This document shows, in pieces, positions 35,564 to 45,662 of a DNA stretch of 64,000 nucleotides. Numbering within the stretch: position 1 is the first letter of the stretch; each line of letters starts with the position of its first letter. The notes under the pieces are model-generated. The model did not search any database. It was not told the origin of the DNA and was given only the letters and a program-made list of their open reading frames with translations. The position numbers and the translations under genes were made by a program. The DNA comes from Winogradskyella ursingii (GTDB taxonomy: Bacteria > Bacteroidota > Bacteroidia > Flavobacteriales > Flavobacteriaceae): positions 248,001-312,000 of the forward strand of contig NZ_JABFDH010000005.1 in the NCBI RefSeq assembly GCF_013403975.1. Direction: 5' to 3'.

Positions 35564-36751
35564 ATGAAGAAAATTGCCTTAAGTTTATTTACAATTGGAG
35601 CCTTACTTACATCATGCTCTAACGATGATGACAACACTGCAACAGAACAGCAAGTTGAAGCTCCTGCAACCTATCAGTTTCAACGAAACGGAAATACTAC
35701 AGTAAGTTACAGTGGTCAAACCACTCGCATTCAAATGGGTGCTGAGTTTTTAGGTGCTTTAACAGATAATACCAATACGGAAGCAAAGTTGGATGGCATG
35801 TTCACAAACACCGGAGATTATTTTTCTACTACAGAATTAAATGAATCCACAAAAAACATAAGAAGTAAAACAGCAGCATCAAGCGATTATTTTGCAGCAA
35901 ATACAACAGAAGCAAACGAAATAAAAGCTCAGTTTGATGGTTACATCGCGGCTCAAGTTAATGAGGTATTCCCAAATTGGGATAACGTTGCAACGGCTGG
36001 AAACGCTGGTCAAATACAAGAAGCTGGCGGATCAATTCGCTATGTAAATAGTAAAGGATTAGAATATAACCAAGCTATTAATAAAGGATTGATTGGTGCA
36101 CTAATAGTAGACCAAATGCTTAATAACTATTTAAGCACATCGGTTTTGGACGCTGGTAGCAACAGAACTGATAATGACACAGAAATCCTTGCTGAAGGTA
36201 AAAACTATACCAATATGGAGCACAAATGGGATGAAGCTTTCGGATATCTTTATGGAACTGACGACCCATTGGCACCACAATTAAATCAAGATAGTTTTTT
36301 AAATAAATATTTACAACGTGTCAATAATGATCAAGATTTTAGTGATTATGCTGAAACAATCTATAATGCTTTTAAATTAGGAAGAGCTGCAATTGTTGAG
36401 AAAAACTATGAAGTTAGAGATGAGCAAGCTGAAATCATTAGAGAAAAAGTTTCAGAAATCATTGGCATTAGAGCAGTCTATTATTTACAATCTGCTAAAA
36501 CAGTATTAGGAACTGATAACGCAAGTGCATTTCACGATTTATCTGAAGGTTTCGGTTTTGTAATGAGTTTACAATTTACAAGACAACCAGGAACTGACAG
36601 TCCATATTTTTCCAAATCAGAAGTAGATGGTTATTTAGCGGAATTGTTGGAAGGCAACGGATTTTGGGACATCACATCAGAAAAGTTAGACACTATGTCT
36701 GATGAGATTGCAGCACGTTTCGACTTTACGGTTGAGCAGGCAAGTAATTAA
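35564..36751 (+). CDS. DUF4856 lipoprotein
   Basis: The 395-residue protein is a predicted lipoprotein: signal MKKIALSLFTIGALLTSC with lipid-bearing C18, followed by SNDDD, an acidic start typical of surface export in Bacteroidota. The rest is largely helical and matches DUF4856 (TYQFQRNGNTTVSYSGQTTRIQMGAEFL; GLIGALIVDQMLNNYL; MEHKWDEAFGYLYG). The GYLYG/EHKWDEAF region resembles the imelysin-like helical fold. It leads an apparent locus with imelysin, HTTM and TonB receptor genes, so it probably takes part in metal or heme capture at the cell surface. Confidence 0.87.
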   Translation: MKKIALSLFTIGALLTSCSNDDDNTATEQQVEAPATYQFQRNGNTTVSYSGQTTRIQMGAEFLGALTDNTNTEAKLDGMFTNTGDYFSTTELNESTKNIRSKTAASSDYFAANTTEANEIKAQFDGYIAAQVNEVFPNWDNVATAGNAGQIQEAGGSIRYVNSKGLEYNQAINKGLIGALIVDQMLNNYLSTSVLDAGSNRTDNDTEILAEGKNYTNMEHKWDEAFGYLYGTDDPLAPQLNQDSFLNKYLQRVNNDQDFSDYAETIYNAFKLGRAAIVEKNYEVRDEQAEIIREKVSEIIGIRAVYYLQSAKTVLGTDNASAFHDLSEGFGFVMSLQFTRQPGTDSPYFSKSEVDGYLAELLEGNGFWDITSEKLDTMSDEIAARFDFTVEQASN

Positions 36752-36767
36752 TATTTTAATAACACTA

Positions 36768-36802
36768 AAGCATAAGCTTCATTAGGTTGCAAGCTTATGC
36801 TT
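36768..36802 (+). terminator. Hairpin between DUF4856 and imelysin genes
   Basis: A perfect 12-base-pair stem (AAGCATAAGCTT / AAGCTTATGCTT) with an 11-base loop. No long T-run follows; instead it abuts the next promoter. It may cut part of the transcription or protect the DUF4856 mRNA 3' end. Confidence 0.6.
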
Positions 36803-36813
36803 ATTTATCTTTG
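36787..36813 (+). promoter_or_regulatory. Promoter of the imelysin gene
   Basis: TTG at 36787-36789, a 16-base spacer and TATCTTTG at 36806-36813. The ATG is 27 bases downstream. It overlaps the right arm of the preceding hairpin. Confidence 0.55.
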
Positions 36814-36839
36814 CAGCCGTAAAAGAAAAATTGAATTTT

Positions 36840-37967
36840 ATGTTTAAAAAAGCAATCCTGCTTGTTGCAATTGTATTTGTTGCAATAGCATGTACATCTT
36901 CCGATGACAGCAATGATAATGGAAACGATGGTTTCGATAGAGAAGCGTTATTAACAAATTACGCAGACAATATCATAATCCCAGCCTTAGAGAATTTTGA
37001 ATCTAAACTGGCTGCTATGGATATAGCTCGCGAGAACTTTGTAAACGACATCAATCAAACTAATTTAGATTTGTTGAGTGAGGCTTGGCTGGACGCTTAC
37101 AAAGCTTGGCAGTTTGTTGAAATGTTCAATATTGGTCTAGCAGAAACACTCTCTGCTGATGAAAATGATGGTTTTGTGGTATTTTTTAATAGATATCCTG
37201 TCACAGTTTCAGATATTGAAACAGGTGCAGAATCAGGAAACTATGATTTAAATAGCATCAATTATTATGATGCACAGGGTTTTCCTGCTTTGGATTTTTT
37301 AATTCACGGGGTCGCAGATGCTGATGCTTCATCATTGGATAAGTTCACAACAAACGTTCACAATTTGGGCTATATAGATTATTTAAACAATGTACAGTTG
37401 CAAATGAATAGTAAGTTCAGCCTGGTAATTAACGATTGGCAAGTTGCTTATAGAGATGAATTTATAAGTAACACATCATCTAGTGTTACAGGTTCATTCA
37501 ATAAAATTGTGAATGACTATATATATTATTACGAAAAAGGACTTCGTGCCAACAAAATAGGTACACCTGCAGGAAATTTCTCAGCGGGAAATACATTTCC
37601 TGAAAAAGTAGAGGCATTTTATAAGAATGATGTTTCAAGAGAATTGGCATTGCTTGGATTGGAAGCTATTCAAAAAGTATTTAATGGTCAATCTTTAGTA
37701 GATGCATCCACATCGGGAGTAAGTTTTGCTTCGTATTTAGATTATTTGGAGAGTTCAGATTTAAAGAACGATACTAATGCACAATTTGAAGCGGCAAAAC
37801 AAAAGATACAGACCTTAAACCCTAGTTTTAGTCAGCAAGTCATTAATGACAATACGCAAATGACACAGGCTTACGATTTACTTCAACAAGCTGTGGTATT
37901 ATTAAAAGTGGATATGGTTTCAGTTTTCGATGTGCAAGTAGATTTTACCGATAGTGACGGAGATTAA
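36840..37967 (+). CDS. Imelysin family lipoprotein
   Basis: The 375-residue protein starts at ATG 36840 (the in-frame TTG at 36831 adds only three residues). The signal ends at lipobox AIAC with C18, followed by TSSDDS, which suggests surface display. The imelysin fold is shown by the helix segments ADNIIPALENFESKL, DLLSEAWLDAYKAWQFVEMFNIG, ALDFLIHGV (equivalent of the GxHxxE region) and a second repeat-like half. Imelysins (M75) are linked to iron uptake and are not proven proteases. With DUF4856, HTTM and a TonB receptor around it, a role in iron or other metal capture is likely. Confidence 0.88.
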   Translation: MFKKAILLVAIVFVAIACTSSDDSNDNGNDGFDREALLTNYADNIIIPALENFESKLAAMDIARENFVNDINQTNLDLLSEAWLDAYKAWQFVEMFNIGLAETLSADENDGFVVFFNRYPVTVSDIETGAESGNYDLNSINYYDAQGFPALDFLIHGVADADASSLDKFTTNVHNLGYIDYLNNVQLQMNSKFSLVINDWQVAYRDEFISNTSSSVTGSFNKIVNDYIYYYEKGLRANKIGTPAGNFSAGNTFPEKVEAFYKNDVSRELALLGLEAIQKVFNGQSLVDASTSGVSFASYLDYLESSDLKNDTNAQFEAAKQKIQTLNPSFSQQVINDNTQMTQAYDLLQQAVVLLKVDMVSVFDVQVDFTDSDGD

Positions 37968-37985
37968 TAAAAAATAAGAGTCAGT

Positions 37986-38014
37986 AAAGGATTCTCATTT
38001 TTCGGGAATCCTTT
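37986..38014 (+). terminator. Intrinsic terminator after the imelysin gene
   Basis: A nine-base-pair stem (AAAGGATTC / GAATCCTTT), with an 11-base loop, runs into a T-tract. It is only 9 bases before the HTTM start codon, so it probably acts as a partial terminator that lowers HTTM and receptor expression relative to imelysin. Confidence 0.75.
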
Positions 38015-38023
38015 TTTTGTTTT

Positions 38024-39385
38024 ATGAAATACCAAATTCAAAAATATCTAAACCTCAAAACTTCAGCCGCACCTTTAGCGGTTTGTAGAATTGGTTTTGG
38101 GTTGATGATGCTCATAAGTATCATAAGATTTTGGACTTACGGTTGGATTGAAAAACTCTACATCAATCCAAAATTTCATTTCACTTATTATGGTTTCGAT
38201 TGGATAAAACCCATCGGAAATTATACCTACATTTTATTTGCAATCTGCGGTTTAGCTGCACTTTTCGTGGCTATGGGATTAAAATACCGCATCGCTATTA
38301 TTACCTTTTTTTTGAGCTTCACTTACATTGAGTTAATGGATAAAACCACATATCTCAATCACTACTATTTTATTAGTATGTTGAGTTTTTTAATGTGTTT
38401 TTTACCTGCCAATGCCTATTATTCCGTCGATAATTTAATTAGAAAAAAACAATATAATCAAATCCCAAGGTGGACGATTGACAGTATAAAACTGCTTATC
38501 TCTATCGTCTATTTTTGCGCAGGTTTGGCTAAAATAAATAGTGATTGGTTGTTTAAGGCTATGCCTCTTAAAATCTGGCTACCTTCAAAATACGATTTGC
38601 CGTTTATTGGCGAAACTTTGATGCAGCATTGGTTCCACGTAGCAATGAGTTGGTCTGGAATGCTATATGATTTAATGATTCCGTTTTTATTGTTATTTCG
38701 AAAAACCAGAATTTTCGCCTTTGTACTCGTAGTGTTTTTCCATTTGTTCACAAGAGTATTGTTTCCTATCGGTATGTTTCCTTATGTCATGATTGTTTCA
38801 GCACTGATATTTTTTGATGCAAACATTCATGAACGAATTTTAAACCTATTCCGAAGACTTTTCAAACGCTTTAAGCCGAAATCAGAAATCACAAAAATTG
38901 AAACTCTAACCATTTCAAATCGAAAAATTATCCTTCCAATTTTAATTCTGTTCTTTAGCATACAATTCATTTTACCATGGCGTTATCTGTGGTATCCAAA
39001 CGAATTATTCTGGACAGAAGAAGGCTACCGATTTTCATGGCGCGTTATGCTTATTGAAAAAACAGGTTATGCAGAATTTAAAGTGGTGGATGGCAAAACT
39101 GGACAATTTTTTTTAGTGGATAATTCAGATTTCCTCACACCATTTCAGGAAAAGGAAATGAGCACACAACCCGATTTCATATTACAATATGCCAATTATT
39201 TAGAGCAGCATTTTGAATCACAAGGACATCAAAATATTGAAATTTATGTAGATAGCTTCGTTGCGCTTAATGGAAGACGAAGCCAACGCTACATAGACCC
39301 AAAGGTTGATTTAACCAAAGAAAAAGAAACGTTTAAACCCAAAAATTGGATTTTACCATTTAAGGATGAAATTAAAGGACTTTAG
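38024..39385 (+). CDS. HTTM domain membrane protein (vitamin K-dependent gamma-carboxylase-like)
   Basis: The 453-residue protein starts with a cytoplasmic segment and has a core of about eight membrane segments. HTTM features: PLAVCRIGFGLMMLISIIRF at the start, YFISMLSFLMCFLPAN, and IVYFCAGLAKINSDWLF. A C-terminal soluble domain (about 320-453) follows with FSWRVMLIEKTGYAEF and WILPF, as in other Bacteroidota HTTM proteins. No evidence of carboxylase activity is available from sequence. It overlaps the TonB receptor start by 20 bases, which implies coupled translation. Confidence 0.88.
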   Translation: MKYQIQKYLNLKTSAAPLAVCRIGFGLMMLISIIRFWTYGWIEKLYINPKFHFTYYGFDWIKPIGNYTYILFAICGLAALFVAMGLKYRIAIITFFLSFTYIELMDKTTYLNHYYFISMLSFLMCFLPANAYYSVDNLIRKKQYNQIPRWTIDSIKLLISIVYFCAGLAKINSDWLFKAMPLKIWLPSKYDLPFIGETLMQHWFHVAMSWSGMLYDLMIPFLLLFRKTRIFAFVLVVFFHLFTRVLFPIGMFPYVMIVSALIFFDANIHERILNLFRRLFKRFKPKSEITKIETLTISNRKIILPILILFFSIQFILPWRYLWYPNELFWTEEGYRFSWRVMLIEKTGYAEFKVVDGKTGQFFLVDNSDFLTPFQEKEMSTQPDFILQYANYLEQHFESQGHQNIEIYVDSFVALNGRRSQRYIDPKVDLTKEKETFKPKNWILPFKDEIKGL

Positions 39386-41792
39386 AATTTTCATATTATT
39401 TTTTACTCTCGTTTTAACTGCTACCGCACAAAATAAAGTGTCTGGCGTCGTCACAAGCAAAGCGACACAACAACCATTAAATAATGTTGAGGTGTACGAC
39501 AAAACTGCAGGATTATTGGCGAAGACTAATGAGCAAGGTTACTATGAGTTTTCAAGAAAAGCTTCAACATTGAATCTGGTGTTTTTTACCTATGATTTTC
39601 AAATTGTTGAAACTGAAATTATAATCAATGGCGATGTTGTTTTAAATCAGCAACTGGAGTTGTTGGGAGAAGAATTAACAGCGGTAGAAATCACAGCAAG
39701 AAAAAACAGAGTATTTGAGTTAAGTAGGCTAAGGGACGTAGAAGAAACCGCCATTTATGCAGGTAAAAAAACAGAGGTAGTGTTGGTAGAGCAATCTATG
39801 GCAAATTTAGCCACCAACAATGCGCGTCAAATTTATGCACAAGTCGCAGGATTGAATATTTATCAGAATGATGATGCAGGTTTGCAGCTTAACATTGGAG
39901 GTCGTGGTCTCGATCCAAACCGAACAGCAAACTTCAACACACGCCAAAATGGTTACGATATAAGCGCTGACGTACTTGGTTATCCTGAAAGTTATTATGC
40001 GCCAGCTGCCGAAGGAGTGAAGCAAATTCAAGTGATTCGTGGTGCAGCTTCATTGCAGTACGGTACACAGTTTGGTGGACTCGTAAATTTTGTAATGAAG
40101 GAACCCAACCCAAATAAACCTTTCGAATTAATTACCAGAAACACGTTGGGCAGTTTTGGACTTTATACCAATTTTACGAGCATTAGCGGAACAAAAAATA
40201 AGTGGAGCTATTATACCTTTTTTAACTATAAAAAAGGAGATGGCTTTAGACCTAATTCTGAATTTGAGTCTAAAAATATCTTTGCTCATATTGGCTATCA
40301 GCTTTCAGAAAGCACTAAACTTTCAGCCGAGTTAACATACTTGGATTATTTAGCACAACAAGCTGGTGGATTAACCGATAATCAGTTTAATGAAGATCCG
40401 TATCAAAGTAACAGAGCACGAAATTGGTTTGAAGTAGATTGGTTGCTTTATAACTTTAAACTGGCGCATAAATTTTCAGAAAAAACCAACTTTACGTTCA
40501 ACTTTTTTGGATTGAATGCCACCAGAAATGCTTTAGGTTTCAGAACCAATCGTGTAGACCAAGTTGATCCAGGTCAAGAACGCGATTTGATTAAAGGTGA
40601 TTTTAACAACTATGGCTTTGAAGCAAGATTATTGAGTGAATATAAGCTTTTTAAGAAGGATGCAACATTTTTAATAGGCACTAAGTTTTATGACGCAGAC
40701 AACAGTCAGCAACAGGGACCAGGTTCGGATGGGATTGGACCAGATTTCACAATCAGAAATGAAGAGTTTCCAAATTATCCAGACCAGTCGGAATTTGATT
40801 TCCCCAATTTAAATGTTGCCGTTTTTGGCGAGAACATTTTGTACTTTAATGATAAATTGTCCATCACGCCAGGGTTCCGTTTTGAATATATTAAAACCGA
40901 AAGTGATGGTTTTTATCAGCGTATTAATACTGACGCAGCAGGCAATGTAATTTTTGAAGAAACTGTGCAAGATGATCGAAGTTTTGAACGAAATTTTGTT
41001 TTACTAGGTTTAGGTTTAAGTTACAAGCCCACAACAGCACTCGAAATTTACGGGAACGTTTCACAGAATTATAGGTCTGTAACATTTACGGACATTAATA
41101 TTTCCAATCCTGCTTTCGCCATTAATCCTAATATTACAGATGAGGATGGTTATACATTGGATTTGGGAGTTCGAGGAAATTATAAAAGTTTTGTATCGTA
41201 TGACTTGGGTGCATTCGCTTTGTTTTACAATAATCGTATCGGTTTTATTCAAAAAGGCTTAGATGACGGTCGTGTTATTAGCGAACGCGGAAATGTTGGA
41301 GATGCGGTGATGTATGGCGTGGAATCGTTGTTTGATTTTAACTTGAAAAAAATATTCAAGATGAACAACCATTATAGCTTCAACTATTTCATAAACACAT
41401 CATTTATCCAATCAGAATATACAAGTTCTCAGCAGAATAATGTGGAAGGTAATGAAGTGGAGTTTGTACCAGATGTTAATTTTAAAACTGGATTGCGATT
41501 TGGTTATAAAGACCTAATGGCCAATTTACAATATACCTATTTGGGACGTCAGTTTACGGATGCCACGAACTCACAAGAATCAAATATCAGTGGAGTTATT
41601 GGCGAAATCCCAGAGTATGATGTTTTGGATGTATCATTATCTTACAAATATAAAAGATTTAAGCTCGAAGCTGGTGTAAACAATATTTTGGATAATGCCT
41701 ATTTTACACGACGCGCAACGGGCTATCCAGGTCCAGGAATCATTCCATCTGCACCTCGTAATTTTTACACGACTTTAGAAGTTAAATTTTAA
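39366..41792 (+). CDS. TonB-dependent outer-membrane receptor
   Basis: The 808-residue protein has a signal peptide (ending TATAQ), a carboxypeptidase-regulatory-like domain (about 24-95, VSGVVTSKATQQPLNNVEV), a plug domain with LATNNARQIYAQVAGLNIYQND and QIQVIRGAASLQYGTQFGG, and a 22-strand barrel ending in FYTTLEVKF. The end in an aromatic residue is standard. It resembles FecA-type ferric-citrate receptors more than SusC, as no SusD follows. Its gene overlaps the HTTM gene, and the locus with imelysin and DUF4856 points to siderophore, heme or metal-chelate uptake. Confidence 0.93.
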   Translation: MKLKDFRIFILFFTLVLTATAQNKVSGVVTSKATQQPLNNVEVYDKTAGLLAKTNEQGYYEFSRKASTLNLVFFTYDFQIVETEIIINGDVVLNQQLELLGEELTAVEITARKNRVFELSRLRDVEETAIYAGKKTEVVLVEQSMANLATNNARQIYAQVAGLNIYQNDDAGLQLNIGGRGLDPNRTANFNTRQNGYDISADVLGYPESYYAPAAEGVKQIQVIRGAASLQYGTQFGGLVNFVMKEPNPNKPFELITRNTLGSFGLYTNFTSISGTKNKWSYYTFFNYKKGDGFRPNSEFESKNIFAHIGYQLSESTKLSAELTYLDYLAQQAGGLTDNQFNEDPYQSNRARNWFEVDWLLYNFKLAHKFSEKTNFTFNFFGLNATRNALGFRTNRVDQVDPGQERDLIKGDFNNYGFEARLLSEYKLFKKDATFLIGTKFYDADNSQQQGPGSDGIGPDFTIRNEEFPNYPDQSEFDFPNLNVAVFGENILYFNDKLSITPGFRFEYIKTESDGFYQRINTDAAGNVIFEETVQDDRSFERNFVLLGLGLSYKPTTALEIYGNVSQNYRSVTFTDINISNPAFAINPNITDEDGYTLDLGVRGNYKSFVSYDLGAFALFYNNRIGFIQKGLDDGRVISERGNVGDAVMYGVESLFDFNLKKIFKMNNHYSFNYFINTSFIQSEYTSSQQNNVEGNEVEFVPDVNFKTGLRFGYKDLMANLQYTYLGRQFTDATNSQESNISGVIGEIPEYDVLDVSLSYKYKRFKLEAGVNNILDNAYFTRRATGYPGPGIIPSAPRNFYTTLEVKF

Positions 41793-42009
41793 AAAGCGAC
41801 TACTATATTTCCAATAGTACTGTATCATCGAGCGCAGTTGAGGCCTTTTTGATGATTCTATAATAAACTTATTTGAACAAGTTGCTAAAAACTAGTAGAT
41901 TAACCACTTGTTTTAAAACAGTCTAAATATAAATAATTGATTTTCAGATATTTATAATTTATTTAACAAACTTATTTCGTATCTTTAAGTTGAATCAAAA
42001 CGAAAAATT

Positions 42010-42258
42010 ATGTCAATAAGAATAGGAAATAGCTGCGTGAATTGTGAGAATTTAGGACCGAATGATGTTTGCAAAGTTCACGGTGTAAAAGTTTCAAATA
42101 GCTATACGTGCGATAGTTTCGATATGAAAGCAGCTTTAAAAAACGACCCAAATTGCGTGACTTGCGCAAGATATAATGAATCAGATTGTGCTAATCCTTC
42201 TAAAGCTGCGCCAGGTATGCTTTGTTCGCATTGGGCACCACAAAACGCACAGGCTTAG
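42010..42258 (+). CDS. Eight-cysteine mini-protein (two CxxC modules)
   Basis: The 82-residue protein has no signal peptide and eight cysteines in two like-patterned modules: C9-x2-C12-x8-C21-x12-C34 and C49-x2-C52-x7-C60-x11-C72. This points to two zinc or iron-sulfur sites, or two small disulfide knots, from an internal duplication. Also seen: GVKVSNSYTCDSF after module 1 and PGMLCSHW near the end. It is a single-gene unit with its own terminator. I recall similar unnamed proteins in flavobacteria but no function. It is cytoplasmic by prediction, which favours metal binding. Confidence 0.82.
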   Translation: MSIRIGNSCVNCENLGPNDVCKVHGVKVSNSYTCDSFDMKAALKNDPNCVTCARYNESDCANPSKAAPGMLCSHWAPQNAQA

Positions 42259-42280
42259 AAATTAGCATTTTGAAAAAGTT

Positions 42281-42308
42281 AAAGATCAACTTTTAATAGT
42301 TGGTCTTT
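42281..42308 (+). terminator. Intrinsic terminator after the eight-Cys gene
   Basis: An 11-base-pair stem (AAAGATCAACT / AGTTGGTCTTT with one G-T pair) with a 6-base loop is followed by TTTTTG. Confidence 0.85.
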
Positions 42309-42321
42309 TTTTGATGCTAAT

Positions 42322-42397
42322 TGTCATACCTGCGAAGGCAGGAATCCGTTTAATCATATTGTGAAAAAGTAGATTGCTGCCTTCGCATAAATGACAG
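42322..42397. repeat. Inverted pair of REP-like palindromic elements upstream of guaB
   Basis: Copy A (42322-42346, core CCTGCGAAGGCAGG) and an inverted, partly mismatched copy B (42372-42397, core TGCTGCCTTCGCAT) share the outer TGTCAT and AATC ends. Together they could fold into a long hairpin. A third related copy is at 44049. This is the TTCCTGCGAAGGCAGGAAT-type repeat family found dispersed in many genomes. Confidence 0.7.
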
Positions 42398-42530
42398 TCA
42401 CACCTGAAAATCTTCAACAAAATCTCGGTTATAAAATCAATTTTAAATTTTACGTTTATTCACGCAGTTCTTAAGATTAAATAAGGCCTCAAAGAATCTA
42501 CACTTAACCATTTATTCATATAAATAATGA

Positions 42531-44042
<1,512 letters not shown>

Positions 44043-44048
44043 AATAAA

Positions 44049-44068
44049 TTCCTGCGAAAGCAGGAATC
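44049..44068 (+). repeat. REP-like palindrome right after guaB, possible terminator
   Basis: The element has an 8-base-pair stem (ATTCCTGC / GCAGGAAT, 44048-44067) closed by GAAA, a GNRA tetraloop, and followed by CTTATTTT. It is related to the pair at 42322-42397 and starts 6 bases after the guaB stop. It may act as the guaB terminator. The remaining 190 bases to crtY show no other feature except a possible weak TATCTTCG promoter box near 44227. Confidence 0.65.
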
Positions 44069-44256
44069 TTATTTTAAAGACCCTAGTTGACCTAGAAAAA
44101 GAACAACCTAAAAAATATAATATAGCAGGTAGTTGATTTTTTAATTTGTGGCATTATAGACAAACAGCGCCAAGAATTTTGAAATAGCAGAATACTTTAT
44201 GAAGATATGGTGAAACCCTTGAACCGTATCTTCGCAAAAGTTTAGAAAACAATCTA

Positions 44257-45396
44257 ATGGTTAAATACGATTACATCATTCTAGGTGCAGGAGCATCAGG
44301 CTTAATGCTCGCTTATCGTATGGAGAAAGATCTGTTTTTCAAGGATAAGTCCATCTTGATTATTGATGAAAATCAAAAAACAGGTAATGATAGGACATGG
44401 TGCTTTTGGGAAGATGGCGCAGGTGAGTGGGATTCCATTTTAACTAAATCTTGGTCTAACATATTTTTTGGAGGCTCTGGTTATTCTAATGAAATTAATA
44501 TTGAACCATACAATTATAAGATGGTGAGGAGTGAAGATTTTTACAAATTTATCTTTGAAAAAATCGACCAAAAATCAAACTTCACCTTCATAAATGACAC
44601 GGTAGATACTTTCACTGAATTAAAACACGGTGTACAGGTCATTACAGAAAAATCTCAATATGTAGGTTCCAAATTATTCAATAGCCTGCCAAATCCAGAA
44701 GCCTATCTAGAGCAGAAAGAGTATCCTGTTCTGCAACAGCATTTTGTAGGCTGGTTTGTTGAAACTGAAACCGAAATGTTTGACGATGCTACAGTAACTT
44801 TTATGGATTTTACCGTGCCTCAAAAAGGCAACACAAGGTTTATGTATGTATTACCAATAGATAAAAAAACTGCTTTGTTTGAATATACGTTGTTCTCAAA
44901 AGATATCTTGAAAGAAGCCGAATACGAGAATGCAATTCAAAATTATTTAAAAGAAAAAAACATTTTAAACTACACAATTATTGAAAAGGAAAAAGGTATC
45001 ATTCCAATGACATCCTTTAAATTTTCAACATTGAACTCTAAACATGTGCTTAACATTGGTACAGCAGGTGGTTGGACCAAAGCCAGTACTGGCTACACTT
45101 TTAAAATGACTTCGGAAAAGACGAAGCGATTGGTCGAATATTTGAAGAATGAAAACGACTTGTCCAAATTCCTTAAGAAATCAAAATTCTGGTTTTACGA
45201 TTTAATCTTTTTGGATGTTTTGGCAAATTATAATAAAGAAGGAGCGGAACTGTTTTCATCCATGTTTAAAAAAGCTGATATTAAAACGATATTTAGATTT
45301 TTAGATGAAGAATCTACTATTTTGGAAGATCTAAAAATCATTCTATCCGTGCCGCCAAAACGATTTGTCCAAGCGTTTTTCAAAAGATTATTTTGA
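44257..45396 (+). CDS. crtY: Lycopene beta-cyclase
   Basis: The 379-residue flavoprotein-like enzyme closes both ends of lycopene to beta-carotene. The N-terminal Rossmann motif is YIILGAGASGLMLAYRM (residues 5-22), then GNDRTWCFWEDG, a known cyclase motif. Later segments include VGWFVETE, FMDFTVPQKG, FEYTLFS and IGTAGGWTKASTGYTF. It lies 12 kb away from the crtI-crtB-crtZ genes on the other strand, but completes the same pathway. No other carotenoid gene is next to it. Confidence 0.93.
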   Translation: MVKYDYIILGAGASGLMLAYRMEKDLFFKDKSILIIDENQKTGNDRTWCFWEDGAGEWDSILTKSWSNIFFGGSGYSNEINIEPYNYKMVRSEDFYKFIFEKIDQKSNFTFINDTVDTFTELKHGVQVITEKSQYVGSKLFNSLPNPEAYLEQKEYPVLQQHFVGWFVETETEMFDDATVTFMDFTVPQKGNTRFMYVLPIDKKTALFEYTLFSKDILKEAEYENAIQNYLKEKNILNYTIIEKEKGIIPMTSFKFSTLNSKHVLNIGTAGGWTKASTGYTFKMTSEKTKRLVEYLKNENDLSKFLKKSKFWFYDLIFLDVLANYNKEGAELFSSMFKKADIKTIFRFLDEESTILEDLKIILSVPPKRFVQAFFKRLF

Positions 45397-45428
45397 TTCT
45401 TTGCTCAGTCAAATAAAAAGATAAGCTT

Positions 45429-45662
45429 TTATTGATGTAATTGCCCACGATGAGGTTTCAATGCATCCCTAATCGGTTTCATATCATCTTCATCAACCAC
45501 AAGATATGCTAAACTATGCATATCGTTCAAGGTTTCAATACCGGTAATTTCAATATTCAATTTTTCAATTTTAATGTATTCTTTTAAATGCAAAAGATGA
45601 TGCTCTGCGGTTTTTAAACTCGCAGGTCCTCTAAAATCCCAAATAAGTTTTAGTTTACGCAT
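45429..45662 (-). CDS. Small STAS-like hypothetical protein
   Basis: The 77-residue protein is counted from the ATG at 45662 (MRKLKLIWDFRGPASL), which overlaps the stop of the SRPBCC gene by 8 bases and so indicates coupled translation. The longer start at 45689 has no support. It has a small alpha/beta pattern (LKLIWDFRGPAS, AEHHLLHLKEYI, LNIEITGIETL, HSLAYLVVDEDDM). I do not recognise a named family. It may be a partner of the SRPBCC product. Confidence 0.7.
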   Translation of the reverse strand: MRKLKLIWDFRGPASLKTAEHHLLHLKEYIKIEKLNIEITGIETLNDMHSLAYLVVDEDDMKPIRDALKPHRGQLHQ

